This document shows, piece after piece, positions 1 to 10,144 of a stretch of DNA of 64,000 nucleotides. Where the stretch lies: contig NZ_JAPJDL010000020.1 of NCBI RefSeq assembly GCF_026242055.1, positions 124,001 to 188,000 on the forward strand, written 5' to 3'. Position 1 is the stretch's first letter. Each line of letters starts with the position of its first letter. The DNA comes from Lentzea sp. NEAU-D7. Its GTDB lineage: Bacteria > Actinomycetota > Actinomycetes > Mycobacteriales > Pseudonocardiaceae. Made by a program: the position numbers and the translations under genes. The notes under the pieces are model-generated. The model was not told the origin of the DNA and made no database searches. It was given only the letters and a program-made list of their open reading frames with translations.

Positions 1-1142
1 ACGGTTTCGTCGACGGCCACGCGCTCGGGCACGGAAACCGGGCCGTCGCCTTCGACGGGCAGCAGGACCACCTCAGCGGTGTGGCGCCGGTCGACACGTC
101 GAAGAACTTCACCGTGTCCGCGTGGGCGAAGGTGGACGACGCTGCCCGTGCCCGAGGCATCGTCGCCCTCGACGACAGTGCGGGCCTGTACTACGACTCC
201 GCGGCGGGGCGCTGGGCGTTCGGCATGACCGAGGCCGCGGACAAGACCGCTCCTCGCGTGGCGCTCTCGCGTGACGCGGCACTGGTCGGCGTCTGGACGC
301 ACCTGACCGGGACCTACGAGACCACCGGCAGGACCCTCGCGCTGCACGTCGACGGCGTCAAGCAGGCCGAGGTCACCGGTGTGGAGGGCTGGCAGGCGGC
401 GCGGCTGCTGGTCGGCTGGAACGGCTGGAACAGCGCGAACCTCGACGGCGCCCGCACGGTCGACGAGGTCAGGGTGCACCAGCGGACGCTGAACGAGGCG
501 GAGATCAGGAAGGTGGCGAGCGACGCCGGTCTGCGCAGCCACCACAAGCTCAACGGAGGCGGTGGCTTCACCCCGGACGAGGTCACCGGCACGTCCTCGG
601 CGATCGGTCCCGGTGTCGAGTGGGAGGAGGACGGTGACGACAGGTCGTTGCGCTTCAACGGTGAGTCCTACGTGTCGTTGCGCGGCCCGCGCATCCGCAC
701 GGACCGCTCCTTCTCGGTTTCCGCATGGGCGAGGCTGGACCTCGATTCGCACGAGGACAACGCCCGCACGGTCGTGAGCCTGGTGCACGACAACACTTCG
801 CTGCTCGACGTCAGGTACGGCGGAGCATCGAAGAAGTGGGAGTTCGTGATCGCCGGCACCACCGTGGCGACCGCTTATCGTGCAGAACTGCAGGAGTGGA
901 CGTACCTGACGGCCGTCCACGACAAGCTCAACTCCGAGATCCGGCTGTACTTCAACGGCGTGTACGTCACGAAGGCGCCGTTCACGGGCGGGTCGGCGGA
1001 GACGGAGTCCGATCTGGAGCTCGGCCGCCGCGCTTCCGCCGGTGGCGCGGACTCCTTCTGGAAGGGCGGCATCGACGACGTGCGCGTGTACGCCGGCGTG
1101 CTGTCGGAGGAGCAGATCCTGGCGCAGGCCGTCCGCGCCTGA
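1..1142 (+). CDS. LamG/concanavalin-like domain protein, 3' part
   Basis: The frame is open from the left edge, so the true start lies upstream and only the C-terminal part (about 380 residues) is visible. It carries two consecutive LamG-like jelly-roll modules. Each shows the repeating pattern of a Ser-Val-Ser-Ala-Trp-Ala strand, a strand with Trp-Thr-His/Tyr-Leu, a Tyr/Val-Asp/Asn-Gly-Val turn, and a closing DDVRVY or DEVRVH strand. Such modules usually bind carbohydrate in large secreted actinobacterial proteins. The enzymatic part, if any, is outside the window. A GTG at 81 is in frame but falls inside a conserved strand and is not a plausible start. Confidence 0.8.
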   Translation, partial: GFVDGHALGHGNRAVAFDGQQDHLSGVAPVDTSKNFTVSAWAKVDDAARARGIVALDDSAGLYYDSAAGRWAFGMTEAADKTAPRVALSRDAALVGVWTHLTGTYETTGRTLALHVDGVKQAEVTGVEGWQAARLLVGWNGWNSANLDGARTVDEVRVHQRTLNEAEIRKVASDAGLRSHHKLNGGGGFTPDEVTGTSSAIGPGVEWEEDGDDRSLRFNGESYVSLRGPRIRTDRSFSVSAWARLDLDSHEDNARTVVSLVHDNTSLLDVRYGGASKKWEFVIAGTTVATAYRAELQEWTYLTAVHDKLNSEIRLYFNGVYVTKAPFTGGSAETESDLELGRRASAGGADSFWKGGIDDVRVYAGVLSEEQILAQAVRA

Positions 1143-1156
1143 GTCAGCGACGAAAA

Positions 1157-1189
1157 GCGGGCCGGACACCATGACGGTGTCCGGCCCGC
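1157..1189. terminator. Bidirectional hairpin terminator
   Basis: A perfect 14-bp GC-rich stem with a 5-nt loop (ATGAC) lies between the convergent ends of the LamG gene and pssA. It is placed to stop transcription from both sides. The T-tract is weak, as is usual in actinomycetes. Confidence 0.75.
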
Positions 1190-1208
1190 AGTTCGTTCGA
1201 AGTGGTGA

Positions 1209-2177
1209 TCAGCGCTTCGGCTGGCGCCTGAGTCCCAGCTGGCGCCACGAACGGCGGCGCCCGTTGGCGCTGGGCACCGCACCTTCCGCCGCGGCAGCGG
1301 TGGAAGCGTCACGCCGTGGCCTGCGCACCGCGCGCATGGCCGCACCGGCGACGCGGCCGTGCAACGGCTGACGCAGGCCGAGACGGCGTGCGGCGACACC
1401 GTGTGCGCGCTTGATGGCGCGGCGGTCCGCACCCGTGACGGTCCACGCCTCGGGGTGCTTGGACAGCCACATGTACCGGCGCACCGAGTAGGGCAGGTGC
1501 GCCAGGTAGATGACCATCGCGATGATCAGCGCCACCAACGGGTACGTGATGATCGCGGCCGCCAGCAGTCCGATGAGGACCAGCAGAGGCGCGACCGCGC
1601 GCGGCGGCACCTTCACGGTCTTCACGGACAGCGTCGGGATGCGCGACACCAGCAGCATCGCGACCACGACGGTCCACGCGCCGACGACGACGGGCGAGTT
1701 CCACCAGCCGTCGGTGCGCACCTGCTCCTCGATGATGAGCGGGAGCAGCAGCAACAGGCCGCCTGCCGGAGCGGGGACGCCGACGAAGAACTCCTTCGCG
1801 AACGGCGGTTGTTCCTTCTCCAGCAACGTGTTGAAGCGGGCCAGGCGGACCACCATGCAGACCGCGAAGATCAGCGCGATGACCCAGCCGGCGCGGCTGC
1901 CCTCGAACTTCCACAGGTAGATCGCGAGTGCGGGCGCGACGCCGAACGAGATGGCGTCGGCGAGCGAGTCGAGCTCCGCGCCCATCTTCGACGTCGCGTC
2001 CAGCAGGCGGGCGATGCGACCGTCCAGGCCGTCGAACACGGCGGCCGCCGCGATCGAGGCGATGGCCGCGCCCCACATGCCGACGTTCGCGAAGTGCACT
2101 GCGGACAGGCCCGAGCACATGGCCAGGACCGTGATCGCGTTCGGCAGGAGGCGAACGCCGGGCCCGCTGGGCGCCAT
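1209..2177 (-). CDS. pssA: CDP-diacylglycerol-serine O-phosphatidyltransferase
   Basis: Makes phosphatidylserine from CDP-diacylglycerol and serine at the cytoplasmic membrane. The CDP-alcohol phosphotransferase signature is complete: DGLDGRIAR, then GAELDSLAD about 8 residues later, matching DGxxAR-x8-GxxxDxxxD. Several hydrophobic segments follow, and the protein ends in an arginine-rich cytoplasmic tail. The length is 322 aa. The ATG at 2177 overlaps the psd stop as ATGA, so the two genes should be translationally coupled. Psd uses the product of this enzyme, which supports both calls. The frame stays open upstream of this start, but that part is antisense-like shadow within psd. Confidence 0.92.
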   Translation of the reverse strand: MAPSGPGVRLLPNAITVLAMCSGLSAVHFANVGMWGAAIASIAAAAVFDGLDGRIARLLDATSKMGAELDSLADAISFGVAPALAIYLWKFEGSRAGWVIALIFAVCMVVRLARFNTLLEKEQPPFAKEFFVGVPAPAGGLLLLLPLIIEEQVRTDGWWNSPVVVGAWTVVVAMLLVSRIPTLSVKTVKVPPRAVAPLLVLIGLLAAAIITYPLVALIIAMVIYLAHLPYSVRRYMWLSKHPEAWTVTGADRRAIKRAHGVAARRLGLRQPLHGRVAGAAMRAVRRPRRDASTAAAAEGAVPSANGRRRSWRQLGLRRQPKR

Positions 2178-2872
2178 CAGGCCTCCGGGAGTTCGGCGAG
2201 AACGGTCTCGCCGCCGATCGTGCGCTGGCCGGCCTCGACCAGGACACGGCTGCCCCGCGGGACGTAGAGGTCCACGCGCGAACCGAAGCGGATCAGGCCG
2301 TACGTCTGGCCGGCGGTGACCTTCTCGCCCTCGGCGACCTCGCACACGATGCGGCGCGCGACCAGGCCGGCGATCTGCACGACGACGAGGTCGTGGCCGT
2401 CGACGGTGCGCAGCCACACGGTGTTGCGCTCGTTCTCCTCGGAGGCCTTGTCGAGGTCGGCCGAGAGGAACTTGCCGGGGTGGTACGAGACCTGGACGAC
2501 CTCGCCGTCGGCGGGCACGCGCTGCACGTGCACGTCGAAGACCGAGAGGAACACGCTCACGCGCGTCATCGGCTGGGAGCCGAGACCGAGCTCGGCGGGC
2601 GGGACGGCGTCGACCACGTGCGAGACGGTGCCGTCGGCCGGGGCCACGGCGAGGTTCGGACGGGTCGGCGTCACGCGCTTCGGCTCGCGGAAGAACCACG
2701 CCACCCACGCCGTGACCAGCGCGAGGACGACGCCCAGGCGCTTGAAGCGCAGCCGGACGAGGAGGGTCGCGATCGCCGCACCGGCGACGAACGGGCGCCC
2801 AGCCGGGTGCATCGGCGGCACCATGCCGCGCGCGAGTTCGAGGAAGTGTGAGACGGGCTTCTCGCTGCTCAT
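2177..2872 (-). CDS. psd: Phosphatidylserine decarboxylase
   Basis: Decarboxylates phosphatidylserine to phosphatidylethanolamine. At 231 aa it belongs to the short Psd class found in mycobacteria and rhizobia. An N-terminal hydrophobic stretch gives membrane attachment. The C-terminal motif LIRFGSRVDLYVP contains the Gly-Ser pair at which the proenzyme cleaves itself to create the pyruvoyl cofactor. It is the first gene of the psd-pssA pair. The 204-bp upstream gap (2873-3076) holds its promoter and a weak CRP-like palindrome (3028-3043). Confidence 0.93.
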   Translation of the reverse strand: MSSEKPVSHFLELARGMVPPMHPAGRPFVAGAAIATLLVRLRFKRLGVVLALVTAWVAWFFREPKRVTPTRPNLAVAPADGTVSHVVDAVPPAELGLGSQPMTRVSVFLSVFDVHVQRVPADGEVVQVSYHPGKFLSADLDKASEENERNTVWLRTVDGHDLVVVQIAGLVARRIVCEVAEGEKVTAGQTYGLIRFGSRVDLYVPRGSRVLVEAGQRTIGGETVLAELPEA

Positions 2873-3027
2873 CGTGTCTGTGGGTTCCGTAGCTTCCGTG
2901 GATTGTCGGGCGGCATCACGCTACGGCAACACGCCAAACCGCCCATCGGGCCTGCCGGAAAGACAAGTGGCCGGTAGGCCCGTGCATCCCCCGACGAATG
3001 CGCGGGCCCACCGGCACCTGCAGCCAG

Positions 3028-3043
3028 TGTAATCCCCGTCACA
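3028..3043. promoter_or_regulatory. Possible CRP-type half-degenerate site upstream of psd
   Basis: TGTAA-N6-TCACA differs from the CRP/GlxR consensus TGTGA-N6-TCACA at one position. It lies about 155 bp upstream of psd. It could be chance and is listed because two better copies of the motif occur elsewhere in the window. Confidence 0.25.
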
Positions 3044-3076
3044 TGGCGTTAACAACGTCGTTGGGTGAGCGTTCCG

Positions 3077-4501
3077 TCACAGTCCGTCGATGCCGAGTGC
3101 GCGCAGCCTGAACCGCACGTCAGGCACCTGGTTGGCGTCCCGCACGGCCGGTGCGACCAGGTCTTCCGGGTAGACCGCAGCTCCGTCCGGCATCCGCAGC
3201 ACGAACAGCCCGCCCCAGTTGAGTTCCAGCTTCGCGCGGTTGGTGGATACGAGCATGTCAGCGACCATGCACCCGAAGAGTTCCGTCACGACGTCGACGG
3301 CGGCCTCGTGGACCTCGGCCTGGGTCAGCGACGCGTCCACCGGTGCCCCGGTCAGCTTGTGCAGCTGTGCGCCCTCCAGCGCCCTGAGCACGTCGGCGAC
3401 CGTCTCGCCGACCTTGCTCACCCGGCCCGCGTGCCGCAGCACGTCGGCGTGACGGCGGACCAGCACCGGCCCGGCCAGCGGGGCGAGCTCCTCCCAGGTG
3501 ATCGGCGGCCCCTGCACGCCGACCAGCGCCGCGACCTCCTCCGGTGAGGTGCCACCGAGCAGCGGCCACGACGAGCGCTCGTCGACCGCCTCGGCGACGC
3601 CTCCGGTCCGCGGGTACTGCCGCGCGATGGTGGCCACCCGCTCCCGGATCGGCGGGTGGCTGTTGAACACCGACGACGGCTCCTGCGCGGCCAGCAGCGG
3701 TTCGATCTCGCGCAGCTGGTGCACGCGTCGCGGGTGGTCGAGGTAGGCGCGGAAGCCCTCCAGCAACGGAGGCGTGCGCCCCGCCAGCACGGCCAGCGAC
3801 ACGTACCAGCGCTTGTAGTCCTCCCAGGCGACGCCCAGCGGGCCGCCGCGCAGCAACGACCGCATCGACGCCTCGCTCCCGGCCGCCGCCACGGACACCT
3901 CGTCGGCGAAGCGCTCGTGCTTGCGGCTCTCCGACGCCGCGGCCAGCGCGTACAGCTTCGCCCACGCGTAGAGGACGCCGACGAAGGCGGTGTCCGCCCT
4001 CGTCACCAGCCCGAGGGCGGTCTGCGCACGGGAGGTGAGCGCGGAGATCCGCGTGTGCCCACCGCCGTAGTGGCCCAGCTCGTGCGCGAGCACCGACCGC
4101 AGCTCGCCGATCGTCATCCCGGCCAGCCACGGCAGGCCGAGCTCCATGTACCGGGTGCCCCGGCGTTCCCACACACCCGCGTTCGCCTTGTCGACGAGCC
4201 GGATCTCGTCGGGGCTGCGGGTGCCCGCGATCGCCGCGAGCTCGTCGACGTGCCGCCACAGCTCCGGGTGCGTCGCGCGGGTCAGCGGGACGCCCTCCGC
4301 CCGCGGGCGCGCCCAGACCGCCACGACGACCGCGTACAGCATCGGCGCGCCCACCACGAGCGCCAGCGCCAGGAGCCACCAGCCGCCCTCGGTCTCTCCC
4401 CGGCCGAAGAGGACGGCCGCGAGCACACCCAGCCCCGCGACGATGCCCACCGCGAGCACGAAGAACCCGGCGAGCATCACCAAGGCCAGCGCCGCTCTCA
4501 T
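3077..4501 (-). CDS. M48-family membrane zinc metallopeptidase
   Basis: A 474-aa membrane protease related to HtpX/Ste24-type M48 peptidases. Two hydrophobic segments occupy roughly residues 1-65. The zinc motif HELGH is at 140-144, and a downstream ESRKHERFADE segment supplies the third-ligand glutamate region. The roughly 200 C-terminal residues are specific to this subfamily and have no function I can name. HtpX-like proteases are generally linked to membrane protein quality control. That role is a family inference, since neither neighbour explains it. moeA starts on the same strand 227 bp upstream of its own end-to-start gap, so an operon with moeA is possible but not evident. Confidence 0.85.
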   Translation of the reverse strand: MRAALALVMLAGFFVLAVGIVAGLGVLAAVLFGRGETEGGWWLLALALVVGAPMLYAVVVAVWARPRAEGVPLTRATHPELWRHVDELAAIAGTRSPDEIRLVDKANAGVWERRGTRYMELGLPWLAGMTIGELRSVLAHELGHYGGGHTRISALTSRAQTALGLVTRADTAFVGVLYAWAKLYALAAASESRKHERFADEVSVAAAGSEASMRSLLRGGPLGVAWEDYKRWYVSLAVLAGRTPPLLEGFRAYLDHPRRVHQLREIEPLLAAQEPSSVFNSHPPIRERVATIARQYPRTGGVAEAVDERSSWPLLGGTSPEEVAALVGVQGPPITWEELAPLAGPVLVRRHADVLRHAGRVSKVGETVADVLRALEGAQLHKLTGAPVDASLTQAEVHEAAVDVVTELFGCMVADMLVSTNRAKLELNWGGLFVLRMPDGAAVYPEDLVAPAVRDANQVPDVRFRLRALGIDGL

Positions 4502-4531
4502 TTCCCGCTTCCCCCAGAAGTCGTTCTGCCG

Positions 4532-5728
4532 CTACTGCAGGTATCTCACGGTGACCTCTGCTCCCGCAGGCAGTTCGGTCACGTCCTCGGGCACCTCGAT
4601 CAGGCAGTTCGACAGCGCGAGCGCCGACAGCAGGTGCGATCCGGGACCGCCGACCGGCGTCACGACCTGGCCGGACGAGGGGTCGTGCAGGCCGCGGCGG
4701 AACTGCGTCTTGCCCGCCGGGGACGTCAGCCCCGTCGTGATCCTCGCCTGCGCGGTGCGGCGTTCGGTCTGCTTGTGGCCCATGGACGCCATCAGCGCCG
4801 GCCGCACGAACACCTCGAACGACACCTGGGCGCTCACGGGGTTGCCCGGCAGCGACAGCACCGGCACGCCCTCGTAGCGACCGGAGCCCTGCGGCCCGCC
4901 CGGCTGCATCGCGACCTTGGTGAACTGCACGTCGTGGTCCGCGAGGGCGTCCTTGACCACCTCGTACGCGCCCGCGCTGACCCCGCCGGACGTCATGATC
5001 ACGTCCACCGAGCCCAGGTACGGCTTCAGCGCCTGGTGGAACGCCTCGACGTCGTCCGGCACGAACCGCAGCTGGATCGCGACGCAGCCCGCGTCCCGCA
5101 CCGAGGAGGCGAGCATCATGCCGTTCGACTCGTAGATCTGGCCGAGCTCCAGCGGCCGGCCCGGCTCGACCAGCTCGGAGCCCGTCGACAGGACCAGCAC
5201 GCGCGGGCGGCGGCGCACCGGCAGCTCGGGCAGGCCGAGCGCGGAGGCGAGGCCGAGCGTGGACGGGCGCAGCACGGTGCCGGCGGCCAGCACGGCGTCG
5301 CCCTTCTGCACGTCGTCGCCGCCGATGCGGATGTTCTGGCCGGGCTGCACCGCCCGGTTGATCGTCACGGTCTCGGTGCCGCCGTCGGTCCACTCGACCT
5401 GGACCACCGCGTCCGCGCCGGGCGGGACCGGGGCGCCGGTCATGATCCGCTGCACCGTGCCGGGCTCCAGCGGCGTCAGCTCCGTGCGGCCCGCCGGGAT
5501 GTCGTCGGCCACGACGAGGCGGACCGGTTCGTCCGGCTTCAGGTCGGCGGCCCGCACGGCGTACCCGTCCATCGCGGAGTTGTCGAACGGCGGCAGGGCG
5601 AGCGGCGCGATGACGTCGGCGGCGAGCACGAGCCCGAGGCACTCCTCGAGCGGGAGCTGCAGCACGGGCATCGACCCGACGAGCTCCGCGACGCGCTGGC
5701 GGTGTTCGGCGACAGAGGTGGGGGGCAC
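4532..5728 (-). CDS. moeA: Molybdopterin molybdotransferase
   Basis: Inserts molybdate into adenylylated molybdopterin, the last step of Mo-cofactor synthesis. The 398 aa run through the MoeA N-terminal region, the MoCF-binding domain (VLSTGSEL near the middle, then MTSGGVSAGAYE) and the C-terminal domain IV. Length and motifs are typical. It is separate from the other cofactor genes at 50.9-60 kb, but the same window holds a Cox-like molybdenum hydroxylase that would need its product. It is divergent from the AIM24-type gene, with a gap of about 70 bp that must contain both promoters. Confidence 0.93.
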   Translation of the reverse strand: MPPTSVAEHRQRVAELVGSMPVLQLPLEECLGLVLAADVIAPLALPPFDNSAMDGYAVRAADLKPDEPVRLVVADDIPAGRTELTPLEPGTVQRIMTGAPVPPGADAVVQVEWTDGGTETVTINRAVQPGQNIRIGGDDVQKGDAVLAAGTVLRPSTLGLASALGLPELPVRRRPRVLVLSTGSELVEPGRPLELGQIYESNGMMLASSVRDAGCVAIQLRFVPDDVEAFHQALKPYLGSVDVIMTSGGVSAGAYEVVKDALADHDVQFTKVAMQPGGPQGSGRYEGVPVLSLPGNPVSAQVSFEVFVRPALMASMGHKQTERRTAQARITTGLTSPAGKTQFRRGLHDPSSGQVVTPVGGPGSHLLSALALSNCLIEVPEDVTELPAGAEVTVRYLQ

Positions 5729-5799
5729 GACTGCATACTGCCAACGTCGCGGTGATCGTGACGACCGCCTTGTCCCGTTTCCTCCCGGAGGTGTTGTTC

Positions 5800-6441
5800 G
5801 TGCAGGTCAGGACCAGGCACACACCGACGTTCGGCGTGGCGAGACTCGTCCTCGCGCCCGGCGAGGCGGTGCTGGCCGACCCGCTGACCATCGCGGCCAC
5901 CAGCTACGGGCTCGTCGTCGAGGTGAAGGGCGCGGGCGTCAAGGCCGTCGCGCTGTGCACGGCGGGCGCGGAGGGCGGCTGGATCGACGCGGCGCCCGTG
6001 CTGCCGGGAGACCTGCACCAGATCGAGCTCGACGGGACGCACGGCTGGTGCCTCGCCCGGCACAGCTGGATCGCGTCGAGCAGCACCGTCGCGATGAACC
6101 CCGGAGCGCCGCCGATGCAGGCGATCTTCGGGGGCGCCGAGGGCTTCATGAACTACGCGCACGGCCAGGGCGCGGTGGTGCTCGCCTGTTACGGCGCGCT
6201 CGACCTCGTGACGCTGGAAGCGGGAGAAGCGGTGACCATCAGCAGCGATCACGTCGTGGCGTTCGCGGACACCGTGCAATGCCGTCTCCGGCCCTCCGTG
6301 CCGGATGGCGTGCAATCCATTCATACAGGTGAGGGCCTCGTGTTCGACTTCGCCGGTCCCGGTGCCGTGCTGACCCAGGCGCGCGGTCCGCGCCGGCTCA
6401 CCACCTGGTTGCGCGCCAACGGAGTCAGCCCTCGTTCATGA
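5800..6441 (+). CDS. AIM24/TIGR00266-type protein
   Basis: A 213-aa protein of the AIM24 (DUF124) beta-rich family, whose molecular role in bacteria is unknown. I chose the GTG at 5800 because it gives the usual family start (QVRTRHTPTFGVARL) and has GGAG nine bases upstream. The frame extends to 5752, but the extra residues are not family-like. Repeated Gly-rich beta strands such as SSSTVAMNPG and FMNYAHGQGAVVL fit the fold. It has no signal peptide and is followed closely by the cold-shock gene. Confidence 0.75.
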   Translation: MQVRTRHTPTFGVARLVLAPGEAVLADPLTIAATSYGLVVEVKGAGVKAVALCTAGAEGGWIDAAPVLPGDLHQIELDGTHGWCLARHSWIASSSTVAMNPGAPPMQAIFGGAEGFMNYAHGQGAVVLACYGALDLVTLEAGEAVTISSDHVVAFADTVQCRLRPSVPDGVQSIHTGEGLVFDFAGPGAVLTQARGPRRLTTWLRANGVSPRS

Positions 6442-6461
6442 CTCCGTAAGGAGGTATCCGC

Positions 6462-6518
6462 GTGAGATTTCTTCTTTTAGCGTTGCGTTCTGCGCTTTGC
6501 GTGAGATGCGTGATCTGA
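6462..6518 (+). CDS. Possible 18-aa leader peptide with TTA codon upstream of csp
   Basis: A very short reading frame starts at GTG 6462 behind a near-perfect Shine-Dalgarno (TAAGGAGGT, 6447-6455). It encodes MRFLLLALRSALCVRCVI and ends with a TGA at 6516-6518, where the Shine-Dalgarno of the cold-shock gene begins. It contains the rare leucine codon TTA at 6477, and the stretch CTT-CTT-TTA is unusual in this GC-rich genome. The layout fits a translated leader that couples to or attenuates csp. No homology is claimed. Confidence 0.4.
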   Translation: MRFLLLALRSALCVRCVI

Positions 6519-6529
6519 AGGAGGACGTC

Positions 6530-6736
6530 TTGGCTCTCGGTACCGTCAAGTGGTTCAACTCCGAAAAGGGATACGGCTTCATCGCAACCGATGGCGGGCC
6601 CGACGTGTTCGTGCACTACTCGGCGATCCAGATGGAAGGCTTCCGGACGCTCTCAGAAGGCGACCGGGTGGAGTTCGAGGTGCAGGCAGGGCGGGACGGG
6701 CGCAGCCAGGCCTCGGACGTGCGACGCGCCGGATAA
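6530..6736 (+). CDS. Cold-shock domain protein
   Basis: A small single-stranded nucleic-acid binding protein of the CspA type. It has 68 aa, the usual length, with RNP1 (KGYGFIA) and RNP2 (VFVHY) on the five-stranded beta-barrel fold. I chose the TTG start at 6530 because AAGGAGG lies five bases before it and the product then begins MALGTVKWFN, the standard N-terminus. A longer frame from 6497 adds non-conserved residues. It probably acts as an RNA chaperone. Its translation may depend on the small frame at 6462-6518. Confidence 0.9.
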   Translation: MALGTVKWFNSEKGYGFIATDGGPDVFVHYSAIQMEGFRTLSEGDRVEFEVQAGRDGRSQASDVRRAG

Positions 6737-6826
6737 CGCTTTGCGGGACACCCGCACCCGAGCCCCTGATCACGGTTTCGGCGAACCCGGAGCAAGCCGA
6801 TCGGGCCGGACGTTAGGCTGCCTCGC

Positions 6827-8050
6827 GTGTCGGAGGACCTGAGCGGACGGCGAATCGCCCATTACCGGATCGACGGTGTGCTGGGTCGCGGTGGCATGAG
6901 CGTGACGTACCGGGCCACGGACGTGAGACTGGGCCGGAAGGTCGCGCTCAAGGTCATCGGTGAGCACCTGGCGCCCGACGCGGAGTTCCGCGAGCGGTTC
7001 GTCGACGAGGCGCGCAACACCTCCGCGATCGATCACGCGAACATCGTGCCGCTGTACGACTTCGACGAGGTCGACGGCCTGCTCTACATCGCCATGCGGC
7101 TCGTGGACGGCCAGGACCTCGCCGGGCACATCAAGGAGGGGCCGCTCACGCCCGCGCGCACGTTGACGCTGCTCGCCCAGGTGGCCGAAGCGCTCGACAT
7201 GCTGCACGGCAAGGGCCTCGTCCACCTCGACGTGAAGCCGGCCAACGTGCTGGTGACCCAGAAGGAGGGCGTGCGCGAGCACGTCTACGTCGCCGACTTC
7301 GGCCTGACCCGCCGCGGCGCCACCGGCCACCGCACCCGAACGGGTGATTTCCTCGGCTCGCCGACCTACGCGGCGCCGGAACACCTGCGCGGCGAGCCCG
7401 TCGACGGCCGCACCGACCAGTACGCGCTCGCCTGCATGCTCTTCGCCTGCCTCTCCGGCCGTCCCCCGTTCCAGGGCGGCGTGCAGGAGGTCATCGCGGG
7501 TCACCTCAGCAACGTCGTCCCGGCGTTGTCGCACCTCGTGGCGCTGCCGCCGGCGATCGACGAGGTCATCCGCAAGGGCACGTCGAAGGACCCGGCGCAG
7601 CGCTACGCGAGCTGCGCCGAGCTCATCAACGCCGCCCGCGTCGCCCTGGCCGGGGTCGCGCAGGGCTCGGCTCCCGCTCAACTCGGGCCGCAGTCCGGCT
7701 CGTTCCCCGCTCAACCGCCGGTCTCCGGGCCGATGCCGGTGCAGCAGGGGCAGTACCAGGGCGGCTACCAGCAGCAGCTGCAGGACCCGGTCCGGCTGCG
7801 CCCGCCGAACCAGGTGGGCGTGAGCGCGTTCACCTCGACCGGCAAGAAGGAGCGTCCCGCGTGGTTCGCGCCGGTCGTCGCGGCCGCGGTGGCGATCGTG
7901 GTGATCATCATCGTGGTGGTCATCCTCTCGCCTGGTGACGAGCCCGCGAGGCAGCCCAAGACGAGCTCGGCCCCGTCGCTGAACATCGGCGACGAGACGA
8001 CCTCGAACAAGCCGCTGCCGACCTCTGTGCCGGTGCGCACATCACGCTGA
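6827..8050 (+). CDS. Transmembrane Ser/Thr protein kinase
   Basis: A Hanks-type kinase of 407 aa. The N-terminal kinase domain shows the glycine loop GRGGMSVTYRA, catalytic Lys42, HLDVKPAN with catalytic Asp135, and DFG at 157-159. A Pro/Gln/Gly-rich linker follows, then one strongly hydrophobic segment (AAAVAIVVIIIVVV, about residue 360). The extracellular tail is short, Ser/Thr-rich and lacks PASTA repeats, so any external sensing domain is minimal. It stands alone without an adjacent phosphatase or FHA protein. Its target cannot be inferred from context. Confidence 0.9.
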   Translation: MSEDLSGRRIAHYRIDGVLGRGGMSVTYRATDVRLGRKVALKVIGEHLAPDAEFRERFVDEARNTSAIDHANIVPLYDFDEVDGLLYIAMRLVDGQDLAGHIKEGPLTPARTLTLLAQVAEALDMLHGKGLVHLDVKPANVLVTQKEGVREHVYVADFGLTRRGATGHRTRTGDFLGSPTYAAPEHLRGEPVDGRTDQYALACMLFACLSGRPPFQGGVQEVIAGHLSNVVPALSHLVALPPAIDEVIRKGTSKDPAQRYASCAELINAARVALAGVAQGSAPAQLGPQSGSFPAQPPVSGPMPVQQGQYQGGYQQQLQDPVRLRPPNQVGVSAFTSTGKKERPAWFAPVVAAAVAIVVIIIVVVILSPGDEPARQPKTSSAPSLNIGDETTSNKPLPTSVPVRTSR

Positions 8051-8077
8051 GAGTCGCCTGGGAGTAGTCCGGGTTCG

Positions 8078-8104
8078 CTTGCACTCGCCGTGCCCGAGTG
8101 CTAA
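8078..8104. promoter_or_regulatory. CIRCE operator 1 (HrcA)
   Basis: CTTGCACTC-N9-GAGTGCTAA matches the CIRCE consensus TTAGCACTC-N9-GAGTGCTAA at 16 of 18 arm positions. It lies about 180 bp upstream of groEL. Confidence 0.9.
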
Positions 8105-8111
8105 ACACGAA

Positions 8112-8138
8112 CTAGCACTCGACACCGTCGAGTGCCAA
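8112..8138. promoter_or_regulatory. CIRCE operator 2 (HrcA)
   Basis: CTAGCACTC-N9-GAGTGCCAA is a second CIRCE copy seven bases after the first. Tandem CIRCE sites predict tight HrcA repression of groEL with heat-shock release. Confidence 0.9.
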
Positions 8139-8279
8139 AGAAGTGAGGCTAGGACTGGTGAGGCCCTTCGGGGTCGTCCGTCGCGGGCACCAAACCTGGT
8201 CACTCGCATCGTGTTCCGCTGTGGGCTCTGCCGGCCCGCAGTGGCCCCGGAATCCACAAAGGCGGAGGAACACACCGCA

Positions 8280-9899
<1,620 letters not shown>

Positions 9900-9922
9900 G
9901 TCCGTCCGCACCGCAGTACCAC

Positions 9923-9960
9923 CGAAAGGCCCGGTTCGCTTCGGCGAGCCGGGCCTTTCG
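9923..9960 (+). terminator. groEL terminator hairpin
   Basis: A 17-bp stem with one G-U pair and a TTCG tetraloop starts 24 bases after the groEL stop. It is one of the strongest hairpins in the window. Confidence 0.85.
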
Positions 9961-9999
9961 GCATTCAGGACTTCCGTTGAGAGCTTTTGCGGTGGTGAG

Positions 10000-10040
10000 C
10001 CTCAGCCCCGGCCACCTGCGCGATGTGGCCGGGGCTGAGG
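10000..10040. terminator. Perfect 16-bp stem hairpin between groEL and the minus-strand partner gene
   Basis: The arm CCTCAGCCCCGGCCAC pairs perfectly with GTGGCCGGGGCTGAGG across a 9-nt loop. It lies about 105 bp after the stop of the minus-strand gene (10145) and can terminate either strand. Confidence 0.7.
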
Positions 10041-10144
10041 CAGACGACCACCCCGCTGGAAAACACGGCAAAGCACGCCAGTGAACGCGTGGAAAACCCC
10101 AGGACCCCAGTAATCCGCCTAAAGCCGCCGTGGAAAGCAGAAAA

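Noticed and set aside
3258..5900. 880-codon minus-strand frame across the M48 and moeA genes
   Set aside because: Low-complexity Arg/Ala/Gly composition across two real genes and their gap; different frame from both.
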